Positions 1-9,028 of a DNA stretch of 64,000 bases are shown here, one piece after another. Location: contig NZ_PREV01000026.1 in assembly GCF_002959965.1 (NCBI RefSeq), positions 131,501 through 195,500 of the forward strand. The letters are read 5' to 3'. The translations under genes and the position numbers were made by a program. The notes beneath the pieces were generated by a model. It did not search any database. It saw nothing but the letters and a program-made list of their open reading frames with translations, and was not told where the DNA came from. The DNA is from Microbulbifer pacificus. Its GTDB lineage: Bacteria; Pseudomonadota; Gammaproteobacteria; Pseudomonadales; Cellvibrionaceae. Position 1 is the stretch's first letter. Each line of letters opens with the position of its first letter.

Positions 1-316
1 GCAGGCTGAGCGCGGACTGGGAGCGCCAGATCACACGGCCACGGGCATCCATGACCGCACCGATCAGGCCGGAATCCGGCTGATTGAAGCGCTGCTCGGG
101 CAGGTTGAACGGCAGGTGCAGGCTGTCGCCATCCGGCTCCGCTACCACCAGCAGGGTATAAATGTAAGCCTGCAGTTCACGCACCTTGGCCTCATCCAGG
201 GAGGTGCGGTACGCCCGCTCCAGCACACCGGAGAGCACCGCCAGAAACACCAGCAGTACCAGCGTGGCCATCAGCGACAGACGGCCCGAAAGAGAGTGCA
301 GCCAGCGGGTCAGCAA
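1..316 (-). CDS. Two-component sensor histidine kinase, N-terminal part (PhoQ-like), cut by the window edge
   Basis: Translating the minus strand right after the response regulator gives an open frame to the window edge. It begins LLTRWLHSLSGRLSLMATLV and has a first membrane segment at about residues 12-30, followed by a periplasmic region with a QPDSGLIGAVMDARGRVIW stretch. That is the layout of PhoQ-type and related sensor kinases; the HAMP, dimerisation and ATPase parts lie outside the window. The likely start is a TTG at 316-314, five bases past the regulator's stop codon, so the two genes are translationally close and should be one operon. The ribosome site is weak, so the start is uncertain. 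The signal sensed cannot be read from this fragment. Confidence 0.75.
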   Translation of the reverse strand, partial: MLTRWLHSLSGRLSLMATLVLLVFLAVLSGVLERAYRTSLDEAKVRELQAYIYTLLVVAEPDGDSLHLPFNLPEQRFNQPDSGLIGAVMDARGRVIWRSQSALSL

Positions 317-320
317 CGAA

Positions 321-995
321 TCAGCTCACGGCGGAAAAACGGTAACCGCGCCCGCGCAGAGTCTCAATGGGCTTCACCCCACCGGCGGCATCCAGTTTCT
401 TGCGCAGACGACCGATAAACACCTCGATGACATTGCTGTCACGGTCGCAGTCCTGCTCGTAGATGTGCTCGGTGAGGGTGGTTTTCGACACCACTTCGTC
501 CGGGTGCAACATCAGGTATTCCAATACCTTGTACTCGAACGACGTGAGTTCCAGCTCGCTGCCGGAGACCTTCACCCGCTGCGCACTGGTGTCCAGTTCG
601 ATGGGACCAGCGTTGATCGTGGGGGAGGAGAATCCCGCGGAGCGGCGCACCAGCGCATTCAGTCGCGCCAGCAGCTCCTCGGTGTGAAAGGGTTTGGTGA
701 GATAGTCGTCGCCGCCCGCCTCCAGACCGCGCACGCGCTCCTGCCAGTGGCCGCGCGCAGTGAGGATCAGGATGGGGAAGTGGCGGGACTCCTTACGCAG
801 GGTTTCGATCACGGCAATGCCGTCCATTTTCGGTAACCCGAGGTCCATCACCGCTACGTCGTAGGGGTATTCCCGCCCCAGGTACAGGGCCTCTTCACCG
901 TCCGGTGCCTCATCGACGGTGTAACCGGCCTTGCGCAGGGATGCGGCCAACTGTTCCCGCAGGGCGTACTCATCTTCCACCAGCAGTGCGCGCAT
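321..995 (-). CDS. OmpR/PhoP-family response regulator
   Basis: The 224-residue protein has a receiver domain (about 1-115) with the acidic pair E7/D8, phospho-acceptor D51 in VMDLGLP, T79 and K101 in the LTKPF motif. A winged-helix DNA-binding domain follows (about 125-222), ending in the conserved RGRGYRF turn. Length and motifs are those of PhoP/QseB-type regulators. It is upstream of and nearly joined to the sensor kinase at 316 and should be phosphorylated by it. A PepSY gene lies just upstream on the same strand; small periplasmic PepSY proteins often accompany such systems, so they may share a function. Target genes are not known. Confidence 0.93.
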   Translation of the reverse strand: MRALLVEDEYALREQLAASLRKAGYTVDEAPDGEEALYLGREYPYDVAVMDLGLPKMDGIAVIETLRKESRHFPILILTARGHWQERVRGLEAGGDDYLTKPFHTEELLARLNALVRRSAGFSSPTINAGPIELDTSAQRVKVSGSELELTSFEYKVLEYLMLHPDEVVSKTTLTEHIYEQDCDRDSNVIEVFIGRLRKKLDAAGGVKPIETLRGRGYRFSAVS

Positions 996-1041
996 AAAAA
1001 ATCCTCAATTGCATTGATGCGGAATGTCCGTGCGGACGGGG

Positions 1042-1443
1042 TCAGCCGGAGATCTGCCCGGTCTCTTTGTCCACGAACACCACATAGACCTGGCTTTTGT
1101 CGGAAAGTCCCTTGACCCGGTACATGGCGCGACCATTGCGCTGCACTTCACTGATGGCCAGTATCTTGCCGCCGTAGCGGCGCTTTACCAGGGATGCGGC
1201 CTGGTCGCGGGAGATGCCTTTGTTCTGCATGCGGATGCTGGCCAGCGGCTGCAGCTTGCCCCCGTGGCGTTCGATCTGCACTCGCGGCAAGGGATTCCGC
1301 TCCCCGTGGTGTCCTCCAACCGGCAAACCACCACCGGATGGCCCTGCGTACAGCGGCGCGGCCAGTAGTGCCGCCAGTAGGCCAGTCACCAGTAGCATCG
1401 CCGCCTTTACCCGGGGGGCTCTGGGGGTCGCGGGAAGTTTCAC
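1042..1443 (-). CDS. PepSY domain protein, exported
   Basis: The 133-residue product has an N-terminal signal or anchor segment (about 15-34, AAMLLVTGLLAALLAAPLYA), a Gly/Pro/His-rich spacer and a C-terminal PepSY domain (about 75-133) containing the typical GGKILAISEVQRNGRAMYRV pattern and the final VVFVDKETGQISG. I chose the GTG at 1443 because an AGGAG ribosome site lies seven bases upstream; an ATG 42 bases further upstream has none. PepSY domains are found in protease propeptides and small periplasmic proteins and are thought to modulate other proteins. Its place directly upstream of the response regulator gene suggests a periplasmic accessory of that two-component system, which is inference. 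Confidence 0.85.
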   Translation of the reverse strand: MKLPATPRAPRVKAAMLLVTGLLAALLAAPLYAGPSGGGLPVGGHHGERNPLPRVQIERHGGKLQPLASIRMQNKGISRDQAASLVKRRYGGKILAISEVQRNGRAMYRVKGLSDKSQVYVVFVDKETGQISG

Positions 1444-1498
1444 AATGCAGCTCCTGTTGTTCTGAAAGCAGTGATCCGTAAACACCGGTCAGCAATCA

Positions 1499-2080
1499 TC
1501 ACAATACCGGCGTCACATCTACGCGAACCCGGATTCTATCCCCAGGATGCTGGTTCGTGCGAATCAGATATGTCTGGCCGTTGTACTGGTAGTTGACGTC
1601 GTACCCTACCAGCTCGCGGCGGGTGTTGACCTGCTCCACCACCTGGCAGCGCTGCTGGGTGCCGTACTGCACCGGTGCATTGTGGCTGCTGATGGCGTTA
1701 CCGATCACTGCGCCGACGGCGGCGCCGGCTACCATGCCGGCGCCTTTGTTACCGCGATGGTAGTGGCTGTGGCGGCCCCAGCCATGGCGATAGCCACGCG
1801 CGGCATCGCGCCCGACGGCAGCGCCGATCAGGCCGCCGATGATGGCGCCCGCTGGAGAAGGTTGCTGATAGGTGACCGTCTGATCCCAGCACTGGGTACG
1901 GGGCTCCACCACCTGAATATCGTTGTAGACAGGAATCACGGCGGTGACAGCGGCGTAGTCGTAGCCGTCGTCGGGATAGTAGCCGCTATCGCCAGCGGCT
2001 ACATGGGCACTGACCCCGACCAGGGTGGCGGTCAGCCCGGCAAAGGCCAGTTGCTTGCAGAGTTTGTGAAGATTCAACAT
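1499..2080 (-). CDS. Glycine-zipper 2TM domain envelope protein
   Basis: The 193-residue protein has a signal peptide (about 1-29), a Tyr/Asp-rich stretch, then two Gly/Ala-rich segments (AGAIIGGLIGAAVG at about 77-90 and AGMVAGAAVGAVIGNAI at about 113-129) separated by a His/Arg/Gly-rich loop. This is the glycine-zipper arrangement of the 17-kDa surface antigen and SlyB-like outer-membrane proteins. The C-terminal part contains a conserved-looking NYQYNGQTYLIRT segment. A GGGAG ribosome site precedes the ATG. A second, unrelated-sequence member of the same class is encoded at 11575-12312. Function in the envelope is inferred from the fold class only. Confidence 0.85.
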   Translation of the reverse strand: MLNLHKLCKQLAFAGLTATLVGVSAHVAAGDSGYYPDDGYDYAAVTAVIPVYNDIQVVEPRTQCWDQTVTYQQPSPAGAIIGGLIGAAVGRDAARGYRHGWGRHSHYHRGNKGAGMVAGAAVGAVIGNAISSHNAPVQYGTQQRCQVVEQVNTRRELVGYDVNYQYNGQTYLIRTNQHPGDRIRVRVDVTPVL

Positions 2081-2271
2081 GTTCAGTGCTCCCTGAGACC
2101 CGGTTTGCGGTGATTGCTTTGCCCTGCCCCGCCGATATGCCCGGCGGGACGGTCACCTTTTTCCGACCTGATCAGGCCGATGGGAGCACTTTACGTGGAC
2201 CTGGCTGAATCTTTCCTGAACTCCGGGGAACTTTTCGCGCTTGTCAGGGGTAATCAGCGGTTGCGGCTCGA

Positions 2272-2787
2272 TCACTGGTCCGCTGACTGACGCCGGCGCA
2301 GGCGCTCTTTAAAGCGCTCCCGCTGCTCCGGTGTAAGGTTGCGCCAGCGCTCGCGCAGCCGCTGCTGCTGCTCCGGCGTCAACTGACGGAAACGCTGACG
2401 GGCTTCACGGATTTTCTGACGCTGCTCCGGCGGCAGGGCTCTGAAGCGGGTGTAGGTTTCGCGCAGCCTGGCGCGTTGCTCCGGCGTGAGGTCGCGCCAT
2501 TTGCGAAATTCCCTGCGCGCCTGCTGGCGCTCAGCATCGGACATCTGCGCCCAGCGATGTGCGCCCTGCTGGAGACGTGTGCGCTGCTCCGGGGTGAGCT
2601 GATCCCAGCGGGATTCGAAACGCTGCAACAGTTGCCGCTCACTCTCGCTGAGTGCCTGCCATTCCGGTGGCTGGGCGATGGTCATGGGACTCAGGCCCAG
2701 AGCCAGTAGCAACAGCAAACCGGAAAACAGTGGCCGGCCGCCCGGATATCCATTTCCCAGGTTTGTTTTACGGTTTGTCTTGTTCAT
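2272..2787 (-). CDS. DUF3106 repeat protein, exported
   Basis: The 171-residue product starts at an ATG preceded by GGGGG (2787); an in-frame ATG 33 bases upstream lacks a ribosome site. After a signal peptide (cleavage near SPMTIA-QPP) it consists of helical repeats around LTPEQRxRL, about six copies to the C-terminus, rich in Gln, Arg and Glu. This is the DUF3106 signature. It is the last gene of the sigma factor operon and overlaps the preceding gene by 20 bases. A periplasmic location and control by the operon's own sigma factor are inferred from similar operons; the biochemical role is unknown. Confidence 0.88.
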   Translation of the reverse strand: MNKTNRKTNLGNGYPGGRPLFSGLLLLLALGLSPMTIAQPPEWQALSESERQLLQRFESRWDQLTPEQRTRLQQGAHRWAQMSDAERQQARREFRKWRDLTPEQRARLRETYTRFRALPPEQRQKIREARQRFRQLTPEQQQRLRERWRNLTPEQRERFKERLRRRQSADQ

Positions 2788-3049
2788 CCGAACCCCCTTC
2801 TGCCCCGCGCGGCAACTCACCCGGCGCCATTGCCGCCGCGGCGCCGCTCATCGGTTCACCACTTTCCAGTATCTGTTCCAGTTCCGTCGGCGCCACGAAT
2901 TCCCCCGCGTCGTCGGCCCACTCCGACAGAAGCAGCAGGAAGTCCTCCTCCAGGGCCTCATCGGCAAACACGGGGGATACCAGCCACAAAAGTCCGACAC
3001 TCAGCGCGAACAGGCGGCCCCGCCGCGTTGCATCAGGATGCGCGGTCAT
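2768..3049 (-). CDS. Small acidic exported protein of the ECF sigma operon, unknown function
   Basis: This 93-residue protein starts MTAHPDATRRGRLFALSVGL, has one hydrophobic segment (about 12-29) ending in a plausible signal cleavage site (VFA-DEA), and then an acidic tail rich in Glu, Asp and Gly with a LLLLSEWADD segment. The ATG at 3049 overlaps the previous gene's end by 17 bases, and its own end overlaps the DUF3106 gene, so translation is probably coupled. I do not recognise a domain. By position it belongs to the sigma factor/DUF3619/DUF3106 operon and may form part of the periplasmic side of that system. Confidence 0.65.
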   Translation of the reverse strand: MTAHPDATRRGRLFALSVGLLWLVSPVFADEALEEDFLLLLSEWADDAGEFVAPTELEQILESGEPMSGAAAAMAPGELPRGAEGGSDEQDKP

Positions 3050-3407
3050 CCAGTGCCTCCTCGGCCAGCCACTGGTAAAACTCCACATCCTCGATCATTT
3101 CCAGCTCGGCCTCCTCATCCAGCAGCCAGACGTCTGCCAACAGGGTGCTCTCTACCGCGGCGACATCCGAGCCACCCCGCCCCGGCAGCCACAACGCCAG
3201 CGCCAGGGCGGCAGCACACACACCGCCCAATGGCAGCCACAGCCCGGCTAAACGTTGACGCTGGTCCAGCGCACGGCTGCGGGCTCGGCGCAGGCGGGAG
3301 AGCGTTTCACCATCGAGGTTTCGCTCCCGTCGCGCCAGTGCCTCACGAGCGGCGCCGGCAGCGAGCGCGTTGCGACGCGCGCGCTCGGAATTTTTATTCG
3401 CGCTCAT
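3033..3407 (-). CDS. DUF3619-like membrane protein, candidate anti-sigma factor
   Basis: The 124-residue protein has a basic, Arg/Ala-rich N-terminal half, a single membrane segment at about 55-72 (LWLPLGGVCAAALALALWLP), and an acidic C-terminus containing WLLDEEAELEMIEDVEFYQWLAEE, the pattern typical of DUF3619. Its ATG overlaps the stop codon of the sigma factor gene (ATGA), the usual layout of sigma/anti-sigma pairs. A cytoplasmic basic domain plus one membrane pass fits an anti-sigma role, but the typical zinc-binding anti-sigma motif is absent, so the role is inferred from position. Confidence 0.7.
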   Translation of the reverse strand: MSANKNSERARRNALAAGAAREALARRERNLDGETLSRLRRARSRALDQRQRLAGLWLPLGGVCAAALALALWLPGRGGSDVAAVESTLLADVWLLDEEAELEMIEDVEFYQWLAEEALDDRAS

Positions 3408-3940
3408 CGGACATCCTCCAGCAGTGGGCGCAGGGCCTGCAGGGCCCGGGAAAGGTGGGTTTTTACACTGCCGCCACTGCAGGCCATGGCCGCGGCGGTT
3501 TCAGCGATGTCGAAGCCTTCCACACAGCGCAACAGAAACGCCTGTTGCTGGCGCAGAGGCAAAGCGGATACCGCCTGCTCGATCGCGGCGAGGGTGCGTT
3601 CGGAAAACACATCCTGCTCCGGACGCGCGCCGTACAGGTCGGGGAAATCAGCGGGTTCGAACTCGTCTTCTTCGCCGTCGTCCGCGGCGACCCGCTCGCG
3701 CAGCAGCTGCCAGCGGGAGATGGTTTTACGGCGGCGGTGCCAGTCGGTAATGCGGTTATTGAGGATGGTGAAAAACAACGGTCGCCACTGCTCGCGCGCC
3801 TTGTGGTGGTAGCGGCGCACCAGCGCGAACATGGCGTCCTGCACGATATCCAGTGCGTCGTCGCGGTGACCGACCCCCATCATCGCCATGGAAAATGCCC
3901 GTTTTTCCACCGAAGCCAGAAACTGGTCCATTGAATCCAT
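3404..3940 (-). CDS. ECF-type RNA polymerase sigma factor
   Basis: The 178-residue protein has sigma region 2 (about 15-72, with DALDIVQDAMFALVRRYH and the -10 recognition helix RITDWHRRRK) and region 4 (about 120-172, LPLRQQQAFLLRCVEGFDIA followed by a helix-turn-helix GGSVKTHLSRALQALR). A second ATG nine bases downstream is an alternative start. It heads a four-gene operon with a DUF3619-like membrane protein, an acidic exported protein and a DUF3106 protein, each overlapping the next. The stimulus and regulon are not visible; autoregulation is likely for this class. Confidence 0.9.
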   Translation of the reverse strand: MDSMDQFLASVEKRAFSMAMMGVGHRDDALDIVQDAMFALVRRYHHKAREQWRPLFFTILNNRITDWHRRRKTISRWQLLRERVAADDGEEDEFEPADFPDLYGARPEQDVFSERTLAAIEQAVSALPLRQQQAFLLRCVEGFDIAETAAAMACSGGSVKTHLSRALQALRPLLEDVR

Positions 3941-4041
3941 GAATGCCGCTGTTGCGCGCCCTTTGTCCGAGGGTTCTTCTAATGGGTGTACCCCTGTTCC
4001 GCAAGGAAACAGGAGTCACGCTCTCATTCCACCGCCAGGGG

Positions 4042-4491
4042 TTACTTGCGCACGCGCTCGCTGCGGCGGTCCATCCGACGATCGACACCCTCGCCCTTGC
4101 GATCGAGGCGACGGTCTATGCGTGTCCCTTTGCGGTCCAGACGATTGTCGATGCGGTCCCCCTTGTTATCCAGGCGGCGGTCGATACGGTCGCCTTTCTT
4201 GTCGAGGTGGGTCGACAACTTGTCGTTGCCGTTGGCCGCCGCGTGATCGGAGGCGCGATCGAGACGGTTGTCGATACGGTCGCCCTTGTTGTCCAGACGA
4301 TTGTCAATGCGGTCGCCCTTGCGATCCAGGTGATTTTCCGCAATGTCACCGCGACGGTCGAGGCGGTTTTCGATACGGTCGCCTTTGTTGTCCAGGTGCT
4401 CAGACAGTTTTTCACCGTCTTCGGCCCAGCCGGCGGCGGCGAAAGACAACAGCGCGGCCAGCAGTACAGTCTGTTTTTTATTCACTTTCAT
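4042..4491 (-). CDS. Exported hydrophilic protein made of 11-residue repeats
   Basis: The ATG at 4491 has a GGAG site five bases upstream. The 149-residue product carries a signal peptide (about 1-23, cleavage near GWA-EDG) and then almost nothing but the 11-residue unit [NRK]KGDRIDNRLD: units at 35-45, 46-56, 57-67 and 68-78, a 19-residue spacer (79-97), then units at 98-108, 109-119, 120-130 and 131-141. The mature part is very rich in Asp, Arg, Asn, Lys and Gly with regularly spaced Ile and Leu. An 11-residue period suggests extended amphipathic helix or hendecad coiled coil. I do not recognise a named family. It stands alone, about 100 bases upstream of the sigma factor operon's promoter side. 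Confidence 0.8.
   Translation of the reverse strand: MKVNKKQTVLLAALLSFAAAGWAEDGEKLSEHLDNKGDRIENRLDRRGDIAENHLDRKGDRIDNRLDNKGDRIDNRLDRASDHAAANGNDKLSTHLDKKGDRIDRRLDNKGDRIDNRLDRKGTRIDRRLDRKGEGVDRRMDRRSERVRK
4069..4389 (-). repeat. Tandem 33-bp coding repeats in two blocks of four
   Basis: Two blocks (4258-4389 and 4069-4200) each hold four 33-bp units encoding [NRK]KGDRIDNRLD, separated by 57 bp. Units differ mostly at synonymous or conservative positions. The same repetition is visible on the opposite strand as a false hydrophobic reading frame. Confidence 0.9.
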
Positions 4492-4605
4492 TTTTTGCTC
4501 CATCTTGTCGTGAAACGATCTGATTGGGGAAAACGTCAATGTTCACCAATCAGAACGTGCGGCCCCGGGAATCGGTTGACATGTGGATACAAAAAAATAA
4601 AAAAA

Positions 4606-5976
4606 TCAGCCGGCGGTGCCGTGCGCGGCCTCCGGGTCGTCTCCATTCCCCAGCCAGCGCTGAGTCAGGGTACCCGCGGTCATGGCACCATTCACGTTCA
4701 GTGCCGTGCGCGCCATATCGATCAGCGGTTCGACGGAAATCAGCAGTGCCGCGATCTGCACCGGCAGCCCCATGGTGGGCAATACCACCAGCGCGGCAAA
4801 GGTGGCACCGCCACCGACCCCGGCGATACCAAAGGAGCTGATCACGATCACCGCCACCAGGGAGGCGAGCCACACCGGGTCGAACACGTTGATGCCCATG
4901 GGTACCGCCACCATGACCGAGAGCATCGCCGGGTAGATACCGGCACAGCCGTTCTGGCCGATGGTAGCCCCGAAGGAAGCGGAGAAATTGGCAATGGCCG
5001 GGGAATTTTTCAGCTCATCGATCTGGGTTTCCACATTCAGTGGAATGGTGGCCGCGCTGGAGCGGGAGCTGAAGGCAAACACCAGCACCGGCCATACCTT
5101 GGCGAAGTAATGTAGCGGGCTTATCCCGTTCACCAGCAGCAGCAGTGCGTGCACCGCGAACATCAAGGCAATGGCGACAAACGACGCCACAACAAAACTG
5201 AACAGATTGAAGATGTCCGCCCAACTGGACTTGGCCACCAGTGCCGTTACCAGCGCCATGACCCCGTAGGGGGTGAACGCCATAACCAGCCGCACCAGCT
5301 TCATGATCCAGGCCTGCGCCACGGACACGAACTGCTCGATGATGGCGCCCTGCTCGGGGCTGTCCCGGCGCACTGCAAGCGCGGCCAACCCCAGTAACAC
5401 AGCGAAAACCACCACCGCAATCACCGAGGTATCCCGCTGGCCGGCGAGATCGGCAAAGATGTTACGCGGAATAAACGAGGTGAGAATTTCCGGAATGCTG
5501 AGATCACTCACGCGACCGATGCGCTCGTTCAGCACCTCGACCCGCGCGGCCTCCCGCGCCCCCTCCACCAGCCCCTCGGCGGTAAGTCCGAACAGATGAG
5601 CGACCACGACACCGATCAGCGCGGCAATGGCGGTGGTGCCGAGTAATACCGCCAGCACGGATACGCTGATCTTGCCGAGGTCACTGGTATGACTGACCTT
5701 GACCACCGCGGAGAGAATGCACACAAGAACCAGTGGCATCACCAGCAGATGCAAGAGGTTGACGTAGCCCTCCCCCACCAGACTGACCCAGTCCAGTACA
5801 AAAGGCAGATTCACGCCCCAACCTTTCGCCAGGTGCATCAGGCCGCCAAACAGCACCCCCAGCAGCAGACCGGCGAAAACTGCCGGCGCCAGGCTAGTGC
5901 GGCTTCGGTGCCAGCGCGCCAGCGGCCACATCAGGAAAAAGAAAAACGCCAGGAGAAGCAGAGCACTCAATTGCAT
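4606..5976 (-). CDS. tcyP: L-cystine symporter, DAACS family (TcyP-like)
   Basis: The 456-residue membrane protein matches TcyP/YdjN in several stretches that I recognise: VGEGYVNLLHLLVMPLVLV near residue 68, LFGLTAEGLVEGAREAARV, VSDLSIPEILTSFIPRNIFA and the substrate-binding SFGATIGQNGCAGIYPAM region. The serine-rich hairpin SSRSSAATIPLNV is also present. It has about eight membrane segments plus two re-entrant loops and should import L-cystine (and similar compounds) with a cation. It is a single gene with its own upstream region; sulphur-dependent control is usual for the family but no operator was identified here. Confidence 0.88.
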   Translation of the reverse strand: MQLSALLLLAFFFFLMWPLARWHRSRTSLAPAVFAGLLLGVLFGGLMHLAKGWGVNLPFVLDWVSLVGEGYVNLLHLLVMPLVLVCILSAVVKVSHTSDLGKISVSVLAVLLGTTAIAALIGVVVAHLFGLTAEGLVEGAREAARVEVLNERIGRVSDLSIPEILTSFIPRNIFADLAGQRDTSVIAVVVFAVLLGLAALAVRRDSPEQGAIIEQFVSVAQAWIMKLVRLVMAFTPYGVMALVTALVAKSSWADIFNLFSFVVASFVAIALMFAVHALLLLVNGISPLHYFAKVWPVLVFAFSSRSSAATIPLNVETQIDELKNSPAIANFSASFGATIGQNGCAGIYPAMLSVMVAVPMGINVFDPVWLASLVAVIVISSFGIAGVGGGATFAALVVLPTMGLPVQIAALLISVEPLIDMARTALNVNGAMTAGTLTQRWLGNGDDPEAAHGTAG

Positions 5977-6107
5977 TGGGTGTGAGTCCGGATTTTCAGA
6001 TTTGCTGAGAAATAGTTGGCGGCATCCTAACAGTTGGCGTCTTTTTCCCTTAAAGACGCTTTGGTTATAGCACTAGAAGTGAAACGGAAAATCCGCCGCA
6101 CTCGCGC

Positions 6108-6599
6108 TCAATCCTGCACTTCCGCCACCGCAGCCGCCAACGATTCCGCCGTCTGCGGGCCCACCAGGGTACGTCGCCAGTGCCCGGTGGTGTCGATGAT
6201 AAAGGTGGAGGGCAATACCTGCGGTATGGGTTGCCCCCAGCGGCCCTCAGGCGCCGCCGCCAGCAGCGGAAACTCGATGGCAAACCTGTCCGCCTGCAAC
6301 CGGACCTGCTCCGCCGGCAACTGATCAAAATTCACGCCGAGTACCAGTACCTTTTCCCCATGCTCACGATAGAAGGCGTTTAGCTCGGGGATTTCCTCCC
6401 GGCACGGCGCGCACCACTCTGCCCAGTAATTCACCAGCAAAATTTTGCCGTCAGTGGAAAGCGGTTCGCCGTTGAGGGACTGCAACCCACCATCGACACC
6501 GTCGCAGCCGCCACAGCAGATTGCAATGCACAACAGCGCAACGCGCCGTGCGGCCGGCTTAAGAATTTGCGGTGCGGCTCGAAGGTTTGACACGGGCAT
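6108..6599 (-). CDS. TlpA-like thioredoxin-fold protein, likely membrane anchored
   Basis: The 163-residue protein has an N-terminal hydrophobic segment (about 19-29) rich in Cys, with a possible lipoprotein cysteine near C32 although the lipobox is not canonical. A thioredoxin fold follows with the active-site motif WCAPC (C63, C66), a VNYWAEW strand before it and the cis-proline loop VLPSTFIID. This is the TlpA/ResA class that reduces exported thiols in the periplasm. The ATG at 6599 lies inside the end of the upstream YihY gene (41-base overlap), so the two are co-transcribed. Its partner protein is unknown. Confidence 0.85.
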   Translation of the reverse strand: MPVSNLRAAPQILKPAARRVALLCIAICCGGCDGVDGGLQSLNGEPLSTDGKILLVNYWAEWCAPCREEIPELNAFYREHGEKVLVLGVNFDQLPAEQVRLQADRFAIEFPLLAAAPEGRWGQPIPQVLPSTFIIDTTGHWRRTLVGPQTAESLAAAVAEVQD

Positions 6600-7902
6600 T
6601 GCGGTTGCTTCCCTTGCTGGCTGGATTGTTGTCACTGTTGTTACTGGCATCCTCCGCCACCGGTTCCACGGACTTTTCCAGCATTTCCGTTGCCACGGAC
6701 TGGCGGAACAGGTCACCGAGGCTCTGGGAGAGATGCTCACGGGAAAAGCCCCGCGCCTCGCGGAAGCGGGCGTCCACTTCCCGGAACCAGGGGCGCGCCG
6801 CCAATTCGCGGTGGCCGCTCTCGGGTACCGGCGCCGGGTGCAGCCAGTCGAGCATCTGCTCCAGGGTTATGGAATCCAGATCACGTACCAGCACGTGGTC
6901 ATTGCGATCGGTCTGCGCGATCACCTTGTTGGACTGGAGGATTTCACGGATACGCCGCCACTGTGCCGGGCGGATGCCCGCGCGGGAAATATCCTGCTCG
7001 CTCACCGGCAGGCCCTTCTGGTAATTGCTGAAAAACTTCGACATCAGCACCAGTGTGGCCACGAGATCCGAATAATTACGCCCCTGCGCGGCGGCGTGAT
7101 ACGCCGACAGTGTCCGTACCAGTACGCAGCCCGCCAGTACGATCATCCACAGGGTATAGATCCAGATCAGAAACAGCGGCACAAAGGCAAAAGCACCATA
7201 AATCGCCTGCACCGAACTGCGCGATACGATGGCACCAAACAGATACTTGGCGGCCTCAAACGCGATCGCAGTGATCACACCGCCGGCAAGACCGTACCGA
7301 AGCGGCACCCGACAATTGGGTACCGCCACAAACAGCAGCGTGAACGCGACCGCGGTAAAAATGAACGGCAACACCCGCAGCACGACGGGCAACAGGCCGA
7401 GGCTGTCGTTCTGGGCGAGAAATTTCTGCGAGAAAAGATACGTGGTGGCGGCCATGCCGGCGCCGAGCAGAATCGGCCCAAGGCTCAGAATGGCCCAATA
7501 CAGCAGAAAACTGGAAACCCCCTTGCGCCCCCGGGGAATATCCCAAATGGCGTTAAAGGTGGTCTCGATATTTTTCAGCATGAAGCCAGCGGTCAACAAG
7601 AGGATGGCAATACCGGCACCGGTCAGCCTCTGGGCCTGTACGGAGAAGTTGTTGATGTACTCCTGTACCTCGCGCCCGCTCTCCGGCACGAAGTGGGAAA
7701 AGATCTGCTGCTGTATTTTGCTTTCGAGACCGGCGAAATCCGGAAACAGTGACAGCATGGCATAGCTCACCGTCACCAGCGGGACAATGGCGAACAGTGT
7801 CATATATGTGAGTGCAGCGGCGTTCTGCCGGCAGTTTTTATCGTTGAACACCGTCCACAAAGAGGTGAAGAAGCGACGCCAGCGATGCACCATTTCCGTC
7901 AT
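6559..7902 (-). CDS. YihY/BrkB family inner-membrane protein
   Basis: About 447 residues with the family's conserved opening (NAAALTYMTLFAIVPLVTVSY) and six membrane segments, including the GAGMAATTYLFSQ and YGAFAFVPLFLIWIYTLWMI regions, followed by a soluble C-terminal part with a winged-helix-like segment (QWRRIREILQSNKVIAQT) and a Ser/Asn-rich tail. I prefer the ATG at 7902; an ATG at 8007 would add 35 basic residues, but its GAGG sits only one base away from the start. The family was once called ribonuclease BN by mistake; its function is not settled. It overlaps the downstream TlpA-like gene. Confidence 0.85.
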   Translation of the reverse strand: MTEMVHRWRRFFTSLWTVFNDKNCRQNAAALTYMTLFAIVPLVTVSYAMLSLFPDFAGLESKIQQQIFSHFVPESGREVQEYINNFSVQAQRLTGAGIAILLLTAGFMLKNIETTFNAIWDIPRGRKGVSSFLLYWAILSLGPILLGAGMAATTYLFSQKFLAQNDSLGLLPVVLRVLPFIFTAVAFTLLFVAVPNCRVPLRYGLAGGVITAIAFEAAKYLFGAIVSRSSVQAIYGAFAFVPLFLIWIYTLWMIVLAGCVLVRTLSAYHAAAQGRNYSDLVATLVLMSKFFSNYQKGLPVSEQDISRAGIRPAQWRRIREILQSNKVIAQTDRNDHVLVRDLDSITLEQMLDWLHPAPVPESGHRELAARPWFREVDARFREARGFSREHLSQSLGDLFRQSVATEMLEKSVEPVAEDASNNSDNNPASKGSNRNARVKPSSRTANS

Positions 7903-8073
7903 GGGTCTTCTCAGCTTGTTATACGTTTTGTCATATACGGGCCAACGCCGGATTATTCGATGAATCCTGCGGGGAAAACCGTGCAGTTTGTGCAGATAGT
8001 GCGCCATACCTCAGCGTAGACGACCAACCGCAGGCTGCTAGAATACGCCAAACCTTAACAGGATACCCTTTCG

Positions 8074-9026
<953 letters not shown>

Positions 9027-9028
9027 AC

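Noticed and set aside
4069..4389. Possible CRISPR array because of regular 33-bp repetition
   Set aside because: The units are directly adjacent, without unique spacers, and encode a continuous repeated peptide.
3943..5115. A long hydrophobic plus-strand frame opposite the 11-residue repeat protein and tcyP
   Set aside because: Its repeating VAL-IQ pattern is the reverse complement of the KGDRIDNRLD repeats; the minus-strand genes have ribosome sites, a signal peptide and family matches.
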